This document shows positions 1-6,988 of a stretch of DNA of 7,820 nucleotides, one piece after another; the first letter of the stretch is position 1, and every line of letters starts with the position of its first letter. Below the pieces are notes generated by a model, which saw only the letters and a list, made by a program, of their open reading frames with translations, was not told where the DNA came from and searched no databases. The stretch comes from an uncultured Methylobacillus sp. (lineage in GTDB: Bacteria > Pseudomonadota > Gammaproteobacteria > Burkholderiales > Methylophilaceae). The DNA lies in NCBI GenBank assembly GCA_946481235.1, contig CAMLME010000090.1, positions 1 to 7,820 of the forward strand, written 5' to 3'. Position numbers and translations under genes: made by a program.

Positions 1-58
1 GGAAATGGCCGCGGCTGCGGCGATTGCCGGGCATTTTGTGGATGTCAGAAATTATTAA
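1..58 (+). CDS. leuC: 3-isopropylmalate dehydratase large subunit, C-terminal end only
   Basis: This is the last 18 codons of a gene entering from the left edge, read in frame from base 2 and ending in TAA at 56-58. The visible tail is EMAAAAAIAGHFVDVRNY. It matches the C-terminus expected of LeuC, whose family members end with an alanine-rich helix followed by GHF-D-R. LeuC carries the 4Fe-4S cluster of isopropylmalate isomerase and pairs with LeuD to convert 2-isopropylmalate to 3-isopropylmalate in leucine synthesis. The identification rests on this short tail plus the leuD and leuB genes downstream. No catalytic or cluster-binding residue lies inside the window. Confidence 0.9.
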   Translation, partial: EMAAAAAIAGHFVDVRNY

Positions 59-76
59 TAATATCTGGGAGTTACC

Positions 77-235
77 ATGAAAAAAATAGCAATTCTTAAA
101 TTCGTCATGCTGGTCATGATCGGGGTTGGCGTCGTTGGTTTGTCGGGCTGCAATACCATGCAAGGTTTGGGCAAGGACGTTTCCAAGCTGGGCGACAAGA
201 TCGAAAACAAGGCTGAAGAGAAAAAGAGTTATTAA
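77..235 (+). CDS. Entericidin-like small lipoprotein (52 aa) inside the leu operon
   Basis: A 52-residue protein starts at ATG 77, five bases after a good ribosome-binding site (GGGAG, 67-71). It has a lysine-containing n-region (MKKIAILK), a hydrophobic core at residues 9-22 and a lipobox LSGC ending at Cys25, so signal peptidase II should lipidate it. Residue +2 is Asn rather than Asp, which in enterobacteria predicts sorting to the outer membrane. The mature part, about 28 residues, is highly charged and opens [19 protein letters not shown]. That is the pattern of the entericidin A/B family (CNTxxGxGxDxxxxGxxIE). Entericidins in E. coli are toxin/antidote-like bacteriolytic lipoproteins, but most family members have no known function. 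The TAA stop (233-235) shares its last base with the leuD start, so the two are probably translationally coupled. The family call is firm; the role here is unknown. Confidence 0.87.
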   Translation: MKKIAILKFVMLVMIGVGVVGLSGCNTMQGLGKDVSKLGDKIENKAEEKKSY

Positions 236-873
236 TGGACAGTTTTACCACCCTTGATGGTTTGGTCGCGCCGCTGGATCGCGCCAACGTCGATACCGAC
301 GCCATCATTCCCAAGCAGTTCCTGAAGTCGATCAAGCGTTCCGGCTTTGGTCCGAACGCTTTCGACGAGTGGCGCTATCTCGACCATGGCGAACCCGGCA
401 TGGACAACAGCAAGCGTCCGCTGAACCCGGATTTTGTGCTGAATCAGCCGCGTTACCAGGGTGCTAGTGTGCTGATTGCCCGCGAAAACTTCGGCTGCGG
501 CTCCAGCCGCGAGCATGCGCCGTGGGCGCTGCTGGATTACGGCTTTCGCGCGATCATCGCACCGAGTTTTGCGGATATCTTCTTCAATAACTGTTTCAAG
601 AACGGCATTCTTCCGATCAAGCTGGATGCGTCGATTGTCGACAAGTTATTCAATGAAGTGGCTGCAAGCGAAGGCTATCGACTGGCTGTGGATCTGGAAA
701 AGCAGACTGTCACCACGCCTTCCGGCGAGTCATTTTCCTTCGACGTGGACGGCCACCGCAAATACTGCCTGCTCAACGGCTTCGACGATATTGGCCTGAC
801 CTTGCAGCAAGTGGACAAGATCAAGGCATTCGAAGGCCGGCACCGCGCTACGCAACCCTGGTTGTTTAACTAA
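235..873 (+). CDS. leuD: 3-isopropylmalate dehydratase small subunit
   Basis: LeuD is the swivelling small subunit of cytoplasmic isopropylmalate isomerase. It closes over the Fe-S active site of LeuC in the second dedicated step of leucine synthesis. At 212 residues it has normal family length. Visible family motifs are the N-terminal [12 protein letters not shown] (residues 20-31), the core [14 protein letters not shown] (86-99) with its substrate-contacting Ser-Ser-Arg, and [17 protein letters not shown] (111-127). The ATG at 235 is chosen because it gives the canonical N-terminus, has AAGAG at 224-228 six bases upstream, and overlaps the preceding stop by one base (TAATG). The gene is separated from its usual partner leuC by the small lipoprotein gene. 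Nothing in the protein looks degraded. Confidence 0.97.
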   Translation: MDSFTTLDGLVAPLDRANVDTDAIIPKQFLKSIKRSGFGPNAFDEWRYLDHGEPGMDNSKRPLNPDFVLNQPRYQGASVLIARENFGCGSSREHAPWALLDYGFRAIIAPSFADIFFNNCFKNGILPIKLDASIVDKLFNEVAASEGYRLAVDLEKQTVTTPSGESFSFDVDGHRKYCLLNGFDDIGLTLQQVDKIKAFEGRHRATQPWLFN

Positions 874-891
874 TTCATCTGGAAGAGTTTC

Positions 892-1947
892 ATGAAAATC
901 GCAGTTCTGCCGGGCGACGGTATCGGTCCCGAAATCGTGGCGCAAGCCGTCAAGGTCCTGAAGGCGTTGAATATCGGTCTGGAAATGGAAGAGGCGCCCA
1001 TCGGTGGTGCCGGTTATGAGGCGGCGGGCGATCCGCTGCCGGATGCCACGCTTAAGCTGGCGAAGGAAGCCGACGCCGTGCTGCTTGGTGCCGTTGGCGA
1101 CTGGAAGTACGACAAGCTGGAGCGCCATCTGCGTCCCGAGCGGGGCCTGCTTCGCATTCGCAAGGAGCTGAACCTCTTCGCCAACCTGCGTCCGGCGCTG
1201 CTTTACCCGGAACTGGCATCCGCGTCCACGCTGAAACCGGAAGTGGTGTCCGGCCTGGATATCATGATCGTGCGCGAACTGACCGGTGACATCTATTTCG
1301 GCCAGCCACGCGGCATTTCCACGCTGGAAAATGGCGAGCGCGAAGGCATCAACACCATGCGCTACAACGAGACCGAGATCAAGCGTATCGGTCGCGTAGC
1401 TTTCGACATCGCGATGAAGCGCAACAAGAAGGTGTGCTCCGTGGATAAAGCCAATGTGCTGGAAACCACCGAGTTGTGGCGCCAGGTGATGATCGAACTG
1501 TCCAAGGAATATCCGGAAGTCGAACTTTCACACATGTATGTCGACAATGCCGCGATGCAGCTGGTGCGCGCGCCCAAGCAGTTCGATGTGATGGTTACCG
1601 GCAACATTTTCGGCGATATCCTGTCGGATGAAGCCTCGATGCTGACTGGCTCCATCGGTATGCTGCCATCCGCCTCGCTGGATGCCAACAACAAGGGCAT
1701 GTACGAGCCCAGCCACGGCTCCGCCCCGGACATCGCCGGCAAGGACGTCGCCAATCCCCTGGCGACCATTCTGTCTGCTGCCATGATGCTGCGCTACACT
1801 TTCAATGACGAAACGAATGCGGTTCGTATCGAAGAGGCCGTCAAGAAGGCGCTTGCGCAAGGTTACCGTACAGCGGATATTTATACCGATGGCTGTACCA
1901 AGGTTGGCTGCAATGCGATGGGCGATGCGGTAGTCGCGGCGCTGTAA
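892..1947 (+). CDS. leuB: 3-isopropylmalate dehydrogenase
   Basis: LeuB oxidatively decarboxylates 3-isopropylmalate with NAD+ and Mg2+ or Mn2+ to give 2-oxoisocaproate, the direct precursor of leucine. The 351-residue protein shows the whole family signature: the N-terminal [11 protein letters not shown] (6-16), substrate arginines in [14 protein letters not shown] (R90, R100), [14 protein letters not shown] with R128 and Tyr135, and catalytic Lys186 in VDKANVL. The metal aspartates D218, D242 and D246 keep the 24- and 4-residue spacing of the E. coli enzyme. The NAD-binding loop [18 protein letters not shown] starts at residue 272. The start at 892 follows a clear GGAAGAG (881-887). It lies 18 bases after leuD with no room for a promoter or terminator, so it is cotranscribed. 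Confidence 0.98.
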   Translation: MKIAVLPGDGIGPEIVAQAVKVLKALNIGLEMEEAPIGGAGYEAAGDPLPDATLKLAKEADAVLLGAVGDWKYDKLERHLRPERGLLRIRKELNLFANLRPALLYPELASASTLKPEVVSGLDIMIVRELTGDIYFGQPRGISTLENGEREGINTMRYNETEIKRIGRVAFDIAMKRNKKVCSVDKANVLETTELWRQVMIELSKEYPEVELSHMYVDNAAMQLVRAPKQFDVMVTGNIFGDILSDEASMLTGSIGMLPSASLDANNKGMYEPSHGSAPDIAGKDVANPLATILSAAMMLRYTFNDETNAVRIEEAVKKALAQGYRTADIYTDGCTKVGCNAMGDAVVAAL

Positions 1948-1962
1948 TTACAGGAAATAATC

Positions 1963-3075
1963 ATGCAGAAAGTTGGTTTTATCGGTTGGCGCGGTATGGT
2001 TGGCTCCGTGCTCATGCAGCGCATGCGCGAGGAGCGCGATTTCACCCTGATCGAGCCGGTATTCTTCACGACCTCGAATCTGGGGGGTAAAGGCCCGGAT
2101 GTCGGCCGTGACGTGCCTCCGCTCAAGGATGCCAGGAACATCGCCGAGCTCAAGGCAATGGACATCATCATTTCCTGCCAGGGCGGCGATTACACCACCG
2201 AGATATTCCCGAAACTGCGCTCCGAGGGCTGGAGCGGTCACTGGATCGATGCCGCCTCGACGCTGCGCATGGAAAAGGATGCAGTCATCATTCTCGATCC
2301 GGTCAATCGCAATGTCATCCAGGATGCGCTCGCCAAGGGCGGCCGCAATTGGATCGGCGGCAATTGCACCGTGTCTCTGATGCTGATGGCACTGGGTGGG
2401 CTGTTCCGCGAAAACCTCGTGGAATGGGCGACTTCGATGACTTACCAGGCCGCATCCGGGGCCGGTGCACAGAATATGCGCGAGCTTCTTCAGCAGATGG
2501 GTGAAGCGCATCGCGTAGCGGGTGATCTGCTGCGCGACCCGGCCTCGGCCATTCTCGACATTGACCGCGAAGTCGCTGGCACCTTGCGCGATGACCGCTT
2601 CCCGACCGCTCATTTTGGCGTGCCTTTGGCCGGTAGCCTGATCCCCTGGATCGACAAGGATCTCGGCAACGGGCAAAGCAAGGAAGAATGGAAGGGCGGC
2701 GCGGAAACCAACAAGATTCTCGGTCGCGAAGCCCGTCCGACGCCTATCGACGGTTTGTGCGTACGCATCGGTGCGATGCGTTGCCATTCCCAGGCATTGA
2801 CCATCAAGCTGACGCGCGACGTGCCATTGGACGAAATCAATGGCATTATCGCTTCTGCCAACAGTTGGGTTAAGGTTGTGCCCAATGAACGTGAAGCCAG
2901 CATGCGTGAGCTGACCCCTACTGCAGTCACCGGAACTCTTGCTGTGCCGGTGGGTCGTTTGCGCAAGATGAACATGGGCAGCGAATATCTTTCCGCGTTC
3001 ACCGTCGGCGATCAGTTGCTATGGGGTGCGGCCGAACCTTTACGCAGGATGATGCGTATTCTGGTGGAAGCTTGA
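1963..3075 (+). CDS. asd: Aspartate-semialdehyde dehydrogenase (Gram-negative type)
   Basis: Asd reduces L-aspartyl-4-phosphate with NADPH to aspartate 4-semialdehyde. This is the branch point to lysine/diaminopimelate, threonine and methionine. The 370-residue protein has the nucleotide-binding start [13 protein letters not shown] (5-17). The catalytic cysteine is C135 in GGNCTVSLM, the same number as in E. coli, and the active-site Arg268 and His275 lie in [10 protein letters not shown], one position beyond the E. coli numbers. Length and the long insert around residues 180-260 match the Gram-negative enzyme rather than the shorter Gram-positive form. It starts 15 bases after leuB behind AGGA (1951-1954), so it extends the leu operon. 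No hairpin with a T-run follows its stop, so transcription may run on toward fimV. Confidence 0.97.
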   Translation: MQKVGFIGWRGMVGSVLMQRMREERDFTLIEPVFFTTSNLGGKGPDVGRDVPPLKDARNIAELKAMDIIISCQGGDYTTEIFPKLRSEGWSGHWIDAASTLRMEKDAVIILDPVNRNVIQDALAKGGRNWIGGNCTVSLMLMALGGLFRENLVEWATSMTYQAASGAGAQNMRELLQQMGEAHRVAGDLLRDPASAILDIDREVAGTLRDDRFPTAHFGVPLAGSLIPWIDKDLGNGQSKEEWKGGAETNKILGREARPTPIDGLCVRIGAMRCHSQALTIKLTRDVPLDEINGIIASANSWVKVVPNEREASMRELTPTAVTGTLAVPVGRLRKMNMGSEYLSAFTVGDQLLWGAAEPLRRMMRILVEA

Positions 3076-3211
3076 GAGTGGGTTTCTGGACATTCGGAAT
3101 CGTTGCGTAAGCGTATACTTCAAAACCTCTTCTCATGTGTGGGATGAGCTTGCATGTCTAACTGATTGATGTTAGCGTGATAAAGACAAAATTTGGATTA
3201 AGGGTGGGATA
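3076..3211. other. asd-fimV intergenic region with possible fimV leader
   Basis: This is the largest gap in the window. It contains no open frame worth calling and no T-run terminator for asd. It holds a -10-like TATACT at 3114-3119. Downstream are two weak 5-bp inverted repeats: CTCAT/ATGAG (3132-3136 and 3144-3148) and CTAAC/GTTAG (3158-3162 and 3171-3175). An in-frame stop (TAG 3173-3175) fixes the upstream limit of fimV. Before the GTG start is a purine-rich AAGGGTGGGA (3200-3209) that can serve as ribosome-binding site. The hairpins are too small to call a regulatory element from sequence alone. Confidence 0.6.
3114..3119 (+). promoter_or_regulatory. Possible -10 box of a fimV promoter
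   Basis: TATACT matches five of six bases of the sigma-70 -10 consensus, and fimV is the only gene it could serve. A start site about seven bases downstream would give a leader of roughly 85 bases. No convincing -35 hexamer sits at 16-18 bases; TGGACA (3086-3091) is 22 bases upstream, which is too far. Activator dependence or read-through from asd are alternatives. This is weak evidence. Confidence 0.3.
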
Positions 3212-6200
3212 GTGCATAACTCCAAAATCAAGCGGATTACCCTGGCAGTATGCCTAGCGCTGATGCCGTTCTCGGCCGGTGCTGCCGGGCTGGGAAAAAT
3301 GACTGTCATGTCGGGCTTGGGAGAGCCGCTGAATGCGGAGATCGAAATCGCGGCAAACAAGGAAGAGCTTTCTTCATTGTCCGCCCGTATTGCACCTTCC
3401 GAAACCTATGCCGAGCAGGGCGTTGAACGAGCTTCTTCACTCGGCGCCGTTCGCGTCGAGTTAAGCAGGAAGCCGGACGGTACGCCCATACTCAAGCTAA
3501 GCAGCCCTCAACCAATCAACGAGCCTTTCCTCGACATGCTGGTCCAGGTGGATTGGCCGACCGGAAGGCTGCTGCGTGAATACACTGCATTGCTCGATCC
3601 TCCTGGTTATGGCGATCGTGCGGCTTCGGGTTCCGAGGCTGTAGTGGAAGGTACTCAATTGCCCGCTGCGGCAGCCCCCTCAAAAAAAAACACTACTAAA
3701 AACGCATCCCGGCTAGCCAGCAAGGCTGCCCAAGCCCAGCCTACGGGCTCCGCAGATTCCTACGTGACCAAGCGCGGCGACACTCTGCGCAATGTTGCAC
3801 GCCAGATGCAGGTCGATGATGTGACGCTGGAGCAGATGCTGGTGGGCCTGTATCGATCCAACCGAGACGCATTCATGGGTGACAACATGAATCAGCTCAA
3901 AGTCGGCCAGATCATGCGAGCACCCCGGGAAGATGAACTGCGCGCAATCAATCCACAGGACGCACTGCAGGAAGTCCGTGTCCATACTGCAAACTGGCAT
4001 GCCTATCGTAACGATGTGGCTCAGGCTGTTGCACAATCCAAGGCGGCTCCTGCCGAAACACAGCCACAGACTTCCGGCGGAAAAATCACGGCACAGGCCG
4101 AAGACAGGGCAGCTCCGCCTGCAACGGGTCCGCGCGACGTCGTAAAACTCTCCAAGAGCGATGCAGGGGCTGAAAAGGCAGGTGCCGGTAGCGGGGAGCC
4201 TGCGATTTCCGACGACAAAATGCGGGCTCTGGAAGAAGAGTCGACTTCTCAAGAGAAGGCAATTGCAGAGGTCAATGAGCGCATCGCTTTTTTCGAAAAG
4301 CAGATTCAGGACATGCAGAAGCTTCTGTTGGTCCAGAATCAGATACTTTCTGACCTCCAAAAGGGCAAACCTGTAGAGCAAGCTACCGGCGCAGAAGCGG
4401 CCCCCGCACCTGCCCAGTCGCAGGATCAGCAACCGCCGGCTGAGCAGGCTGCTCCCGCCAAGCAGGCAACACCTGCGTCTAAGCCGCCGGTCGAGCCTCC
4501 TGCGGAACCTACATTGCTTGACCGGCTGATACAAGATCCCATGATGATGGGTGCGGCAGGCGGTGCATTGCTGTTGCTGGTTGGTGGATGGTTATTGTTG
4601 CGCAGGCAGCGAAGAAAGAATCTGGATAGTTTCGAAAAAGGCATCCTGACTTCCAGCGGGCTTAAATCGGATACGGTGTTCGGTACCACCGCAGGTGCGG
4701 CAGTCGACACTGGCGAAACCTCTTTCATGTCCGATTTTTCACATCGTAATGGTGCGGGCATGATCGATACCAACGATGTAGACCCGATTTCGGAAGCTGA
4801 AGTTTATATGGCTTACGGCCGTGACGCGCAGGCCGAGGAAATTCTCAAGGATGCGATTGTCAAGGAACCGAAGCGTTACGAACTGCACCTGAAGCTGCTC
4901 GAAATTTATGCAAATCGTAAGGATGCCATTGCATTTGAAACCCTGGCCGGCGAGCTGTATGCAACATTGGGCACGATGGATCCCGTTTGGAGCAAGGTCG
5001 CCGACATGGGGCGGGCGCTTGAGCCGGAGAATCCAATGTATGCCGCCGTGGCCGGTGGGGATACAGCTACAACGACGACACCAGCGTCATCCGGAAGCTC
5101 TGCCATTATTCAGGCTTCGGCGGGTGCTGCGGTCGCCGCGGCAGCGCTGGGTATGACAGCCGGTGAGGGCGACGAGCAGCAGGTGCAGGAGGAAGTGGAA
5201 GTTCAGGATAATAGCCTGGACTTCGATCTCGGCATGCTGGGTGCCGACGAGGCTGAAGTCTCGGCTGGAATTGAAAAGGAAAGCGACTCGTCCGAAGCTG
5301 AGCCTTTGCCGAATCTTGGTGCATTTGAAACGCCATCCGTCGAAATGGCGGAAGAAACTGCCGAGACTGCTGCAGATGACGCTGCGGACATGGATTTGCA
5401 ATTCGAACTACCGGAGCCAGCGGCAGAAGAGAATGTGCAGCTCGATGCTACCGATCTGGGATTGCCGGAAGCAGAGCCGTCACTTGAGAGTGCGGAAGAG
5501 GAAATTTCGTTCGACTTGCCGTTGCCCGATATCGGAGTGAACGAAGAGGTGGCTCAAGCGTCGCCCGAGAGTGAAACTCCAGTGCCGGATCTTGCTTCTG
5601 AAAACGAGCTTTCCTTACCGGAACTTAGCCCTTCGCCGACGCCCGATGAAAACGTCGAGGAAATCAGCTTTGACTTGCCCGAACTGGCGTTGCCAGGTAC
5701 TGAGTCTCCAAACGAGGAAGAAGTCTTTTCTCTGCCCGAGGTTGTTGCAGCACCTGAGATAGAGACTGTCGAGCCTATCGAATTAGAAATGCCGGCGATT
5801 TCCGAGGAGATGCCTGTGGAAACTATTGCGCTGGCAGAGCCTATCGAAGAGCCGGCCGCAGTTGATGCATCGGAGGTCGGTGAGACAACAGAGCCGGAGC
5901 CTGAAATGCCGGCCGAGCCGAGTGCGGCTGAAGAAGTGGTCGAGGAGATCGTTTTTGAAGAGGCTCCTGCTGAGCCGGAAAGTGCACTCGACTTCAATTT
6001 CGATCTTGATGTCGCGGCCGAGTCGCCGGTAGAAGAGCCTGCTACGCCGGCTGCCCCGCTTCCTGATCTGGATCTTTCCGGAATCAGCCTGAATATTGGT
6101 GAGCCAGCAGCGAGTCAAGTTGAGTCCGCTGACGAAGAGATCACACTGTCCGGTACGGAGTCGTCCGATGTCGATACCAAGCTTGATCTGGTAACGGCCT

Positions 6201-6313
6201 ATATGGACATGGGCGATACCGAAGGCGCGCGGGAGTTGCTGGAGGAGGTGCTGCAGGAAGGTGGCCCGCAACAGCGTGAGCGTGCCAAGAAAATGCTGGA
6301 CTCGCTGGCCTAA
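3212..6313 (+). CDS. fimV: FimV/TspA-type peptidoglycan-binding inner-membrane hub protein
   Basis: This 1033-residue protein has FimV architecture. In order: signal peptide (1-24, basic KIKR, AGA before cleavage); conserved N-terminal FimV domain beginning GLGKMTVMSGLGEPLNAEIEI (26-46); a lysine/alanine linker; LysM (about 183-237, YVTKRGDTL) for peptidoglycan binding; a predicted coiled coil (334-384); one membrane helix (444-463) followed by RRQRRK; a TPR-like segment (524-585); a long acidic Pro/Glu/Ala-rich tail; and the C-terminal FimV domain (989-1033). The N-terminal half should be periplasmic and the rest cytoplasmic. In Pseudomonas FimV supports type IV pilus assembly, cAMP signalling and polar organisation; the same role here is inference. 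The start is GTG 3212: it gives the only sensible signal peptide, and an in-frame stop at 3173 leaves no ATG upstream. An A9 run at 3682-3690 lies in the linker. Confidence 0.95.
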   Translation: MHNSKIKRITLAVCLALMPFSAGAAGLGKMTVMSGLGEPLNAEIEIAANKEELSSLSARIAPSETYAEQGVERASSLGAVRVELSRKPDGTPILKLSSPQPINEPFLDMLVQVDWPTGRLLREYTALLDPPGYGDRAASGSEAVVEGTQLPAAAAPSKKNTTKNASRLASKAAQAQPTGSADSYVTKRGDTLRNVARQMQVDDVTLEQMLVGLYRSNRDAFMGDNMNQLKVGQIMRAPREDELRAINPQDALQEVRVHTANWHAYRNDVAQAVAQSKAAPAETQPQTSGGKITAQAEDRAAPPATGPRDVVKLSKSDAGAEKAGAGSGEPAISDDKMRALEEESTSQEKAIAEVNERIAFFEKQIQDMQKLLLVQNQILSDLQKGKPVEQATGAEAAPAPAQSQDQQPPAEQAAPAKQATPASKPPVEPPAEPTLLDRLIQDPMMMGAAGGALLLLVGGWLLLRRQRRKNLDSFEKGILTSSGLKSDTVFGTTAGAAVDTGETSFMSDFSHRNGAGMIDTNDVDPISEAEVYMAYGRDAQAEEILKDAIVKEPKRYELHLKLLEIYANRKDAIAFETLAGELYATLGTMDPVWSKVADMGRALEPENPMYAAVAGGDTATTTTPASSGSSAIIQASAGAAVAAAALGMTAGEGDEQQVQEEVEVQDNSLDFDLGMLGADEAEVSAGIEKESDSSEAEPLPNLGAFETPSVEMAEETAETAADDAADMDLQFELPEPAAEENVQLDATDLGLPEAEPSLESAEEEISFDLPLPDIGVNEEVAQASPESETPVPDLASENELSLPELSPSPTPDENVEEISFDLPELALPGTESPNEEEVFSLPEVVAAPEIETVEPIELEMPAISEEMPVETIALAEPIEEPAAVDASEVGETTEPEPEMPAEPSAAEEVVEEIVFEEAPAEPESALDFNFDLDVAAESPVEEPATPAAPLPDLDLSGISLNIGEPAASQVESADEEITLSGTESSDVDTKLDLVTAYMDMGDTEGARELLEEVLQEGGPQQRERAKKMLDSLA
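3682..3690 (+). repeat. A9 homopolymer inside fimV coding sequence
   Basis: Nine consecutive adenines cover the end of codon 157 to the start of codon 160 (TCA AAA AAA AAC) in the linker between the N-terminal FimV domain and LysM. It is the longest mononucleotide run I noticed in the window. One extra A puts TAA (3697-3699) in frame, giving about 162 residues. One fewer A puts TAG (3714-3716) in frame, giving about 167 residues. The given sequence is in frame for the full-length protein. Confidence 0.9.
5217..6106 (+). repeat. Degenerate FDLP-type repeats in the acidic tail of FimV
   Basis: The cytoplasmic tail repeats a short motif in which acidic residues surround a hydrophobic core of the form (E/D)-x-I/L-x-F-D/E-L-P. 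Visible copies are LDFDLGMLG (about residues 669-677), MDLQFELPEP (about 727-736), EEISFDLPLPDIG (about 763-775), VEEISFDLPELALPG (about 815-829) and LDFNFDLDV (about 926-934). LPDLDLSGISLNIGEP (about 950-965) is a looser form. Spacing is irregular and copies differ at DNA level, so these look like short linear binding motifs in a disordered chain rather than recent tandem duplications. GAGCCTATCGAA occurs twice (5771-5782 and 5837-5848), the clearest DNA-level repeat. Confidence 0.6.
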
Positions 6314-6333
6314 AGCTCACGAGATCATGCGAC

Positions 6334-6359
6334 AGGGCCGGGCTTATGTCCGGCCTTTT
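6334..6359 (+). terminator. Rho-independent terminator after fimV
   Basis: GGCCGG (6336-6341) pairs with CCGGCC (6350-6355). The stem extends inward through G-T and C-G to a TTAT loop (6344-6347) and outward through G-T and A-T. TTTT follows at 6356-6359. The GC-rich stem and immediate T-run, 21 bases after the fimV stop, are typical of an intrinsic terminator. The next start codon is only 17 bases past the T-run. Confidence 0.88.
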
Positions 6360-6376
6360 CATTTGGATCAACTGTC

Positions 6377-6988
6377 ATGCATCCCTCCCTTCGAATACTA
6401 CTTTTACTGCTGCTGGCAATTGCGATCCAGTTCATGAAATTGCAATCGCTGGCTATCATTGGGGGGGCACTGCTGGCAATGGCTCTGTATTGGCACATCG
6501 GATTGCTGCGCAAAATCATGTATCGGTCGCGCTGGCTGATGCTGACCCTGCTGCTGGTCTATGCATACACAACGCCAGGGGAGTATATCCGCGCCTGGGA
6601 TCCCGTTTTTGCACCTACATACGAAGGGCTGCATGAAGGTATGCTGCAAGCAGGGCGACTCACGATGATGCTGGCGGCCCTTGCGCTCCTGCTTGGCACA
6701 ACACATCGCCCGGAATTGATGGCGGGGATATATTTTCTGATCAAGCCGTTAGGTGTGATCGGAGTTCCGGTCGACAGATTTACTGCCAGATTGTGGCTGA
6801 CGATGCACTATGTCGAGGAAGAGCGGCCTAGTCAGAAAGTTACTTTCTGGAACCGATTAGATTCGGTCTCCGATCCTGCAGAGCATGCCATGATTGACAC
6901 CGTGCGATTTTCGCTACCGAAATTTACATTCATCGATTGGGTGCTATTGCTGACAGCCAGTTCGGCGGTGATTTGGTGGCTGTTATGA
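6377..6988 (+). CDS. EcfT/CbiQ-like integral membrane protein (203 aa)
   Basis: This very hydrophobic protein has about six likely membrane segments (roughly residues 7-19, 24-40, 52-65, 92-107, 113-130 and 186-203). Residues 83-148 follow the pattern of the T component of energy-coupling-factor transporters (CbiQ/EcfT): EGLHEGMLQAGRL, a hydrophobic helix, TTHRPELMAG, then KPLGVIGVPVDRF leading to a helix ending YVEEE. In ECF systems this protein couples a substrate-binding S component to two ATPases. Here the chain diverges after residue 150, and I see no Ala-Arg-Gly coupling motif of the kind canonical EcfT uses to contact the ATPases. No ATPase or S component is in the window. The ATG at 6377 has only a weak GGAT (6365-6368) upstream. 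The stop overlaps the truA start (ATGA, 6985-6988). The gene is real; transport function is uncertain. Confidence 0.8.
   Translation: MHPSLRILLLLLLAIAIQFMKLQSLAIIGGALLAMALYWHIGLLRKIMYRSRWLMLTLLLVYAYTTPGEYIRAWDPVFAPTYEGLHEGMLQAGRLTMMLAALALLLGTTHRPELMAGIYFLIKPLGVIGVPVDRFTARLWLTMHYVEEERPSQKVTFWNRLDSVSDPAEHAMIDTVRFSLPKFTFIDWVLLLTASSAVIWWLL

Noticed and set aside
1948..2787. 279-codon open frame on the minus strand opposite asd
   Set aside because: It lies wholly opposite the well-supported asd gene. Its translation has no recognisable motif and is explained by GC-rich codon bias keeping the antisense frame open.
3132..3175. Two small hairpins upstream of fimV as a riboswitch or attenuator
   Set aside because: Each has only a 5-bp stem with a 7-8 base loop, and there is no T-run or conserved core of a known riboswitch class.
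3713..4534. 273-codon minus-strand frame opposite the fimV LysM and coiled-coil region
   Set aside because: The composition is Leu/Arg/Cys-rich, as expected from reading Lys/Gln/Ala/Glu codons backwards. No start signal or domain was seen.
5554..5997. 147-codon serine-rich minus-strand frame opposite the FimV acidic tail
   Set aside because: Serine, glycine and alanine repeats arise mechanically from the reverse complement of Glu/Pro/Ala codons. There is no independent support.
6461..6467. G7 run in the EcfT-like gene as a phase-variation tract
   Set aside because: Seven bases encoding Gly-Gly in a membrane helix is short for contingency loci, and nothing nearby supports a switching role.
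6410..6480. Direct repeat CTGCTGGCAAT at 6410-6420 and 6470-6480
   Set aside because: Both copies encode Leu-Leu-Ala-Ile/Met in hydrophobic helices. Similar composition explains the match better than duplication or an attachment site.
6937..6984. Alternative upstream TTG start for truA
   Set aside because: It would add 16 residues not seen in TruA proteins and deepen the overlap with the EcfT-like gene. ATG 6985 has a ribosome-binding site and the family N-terminus.
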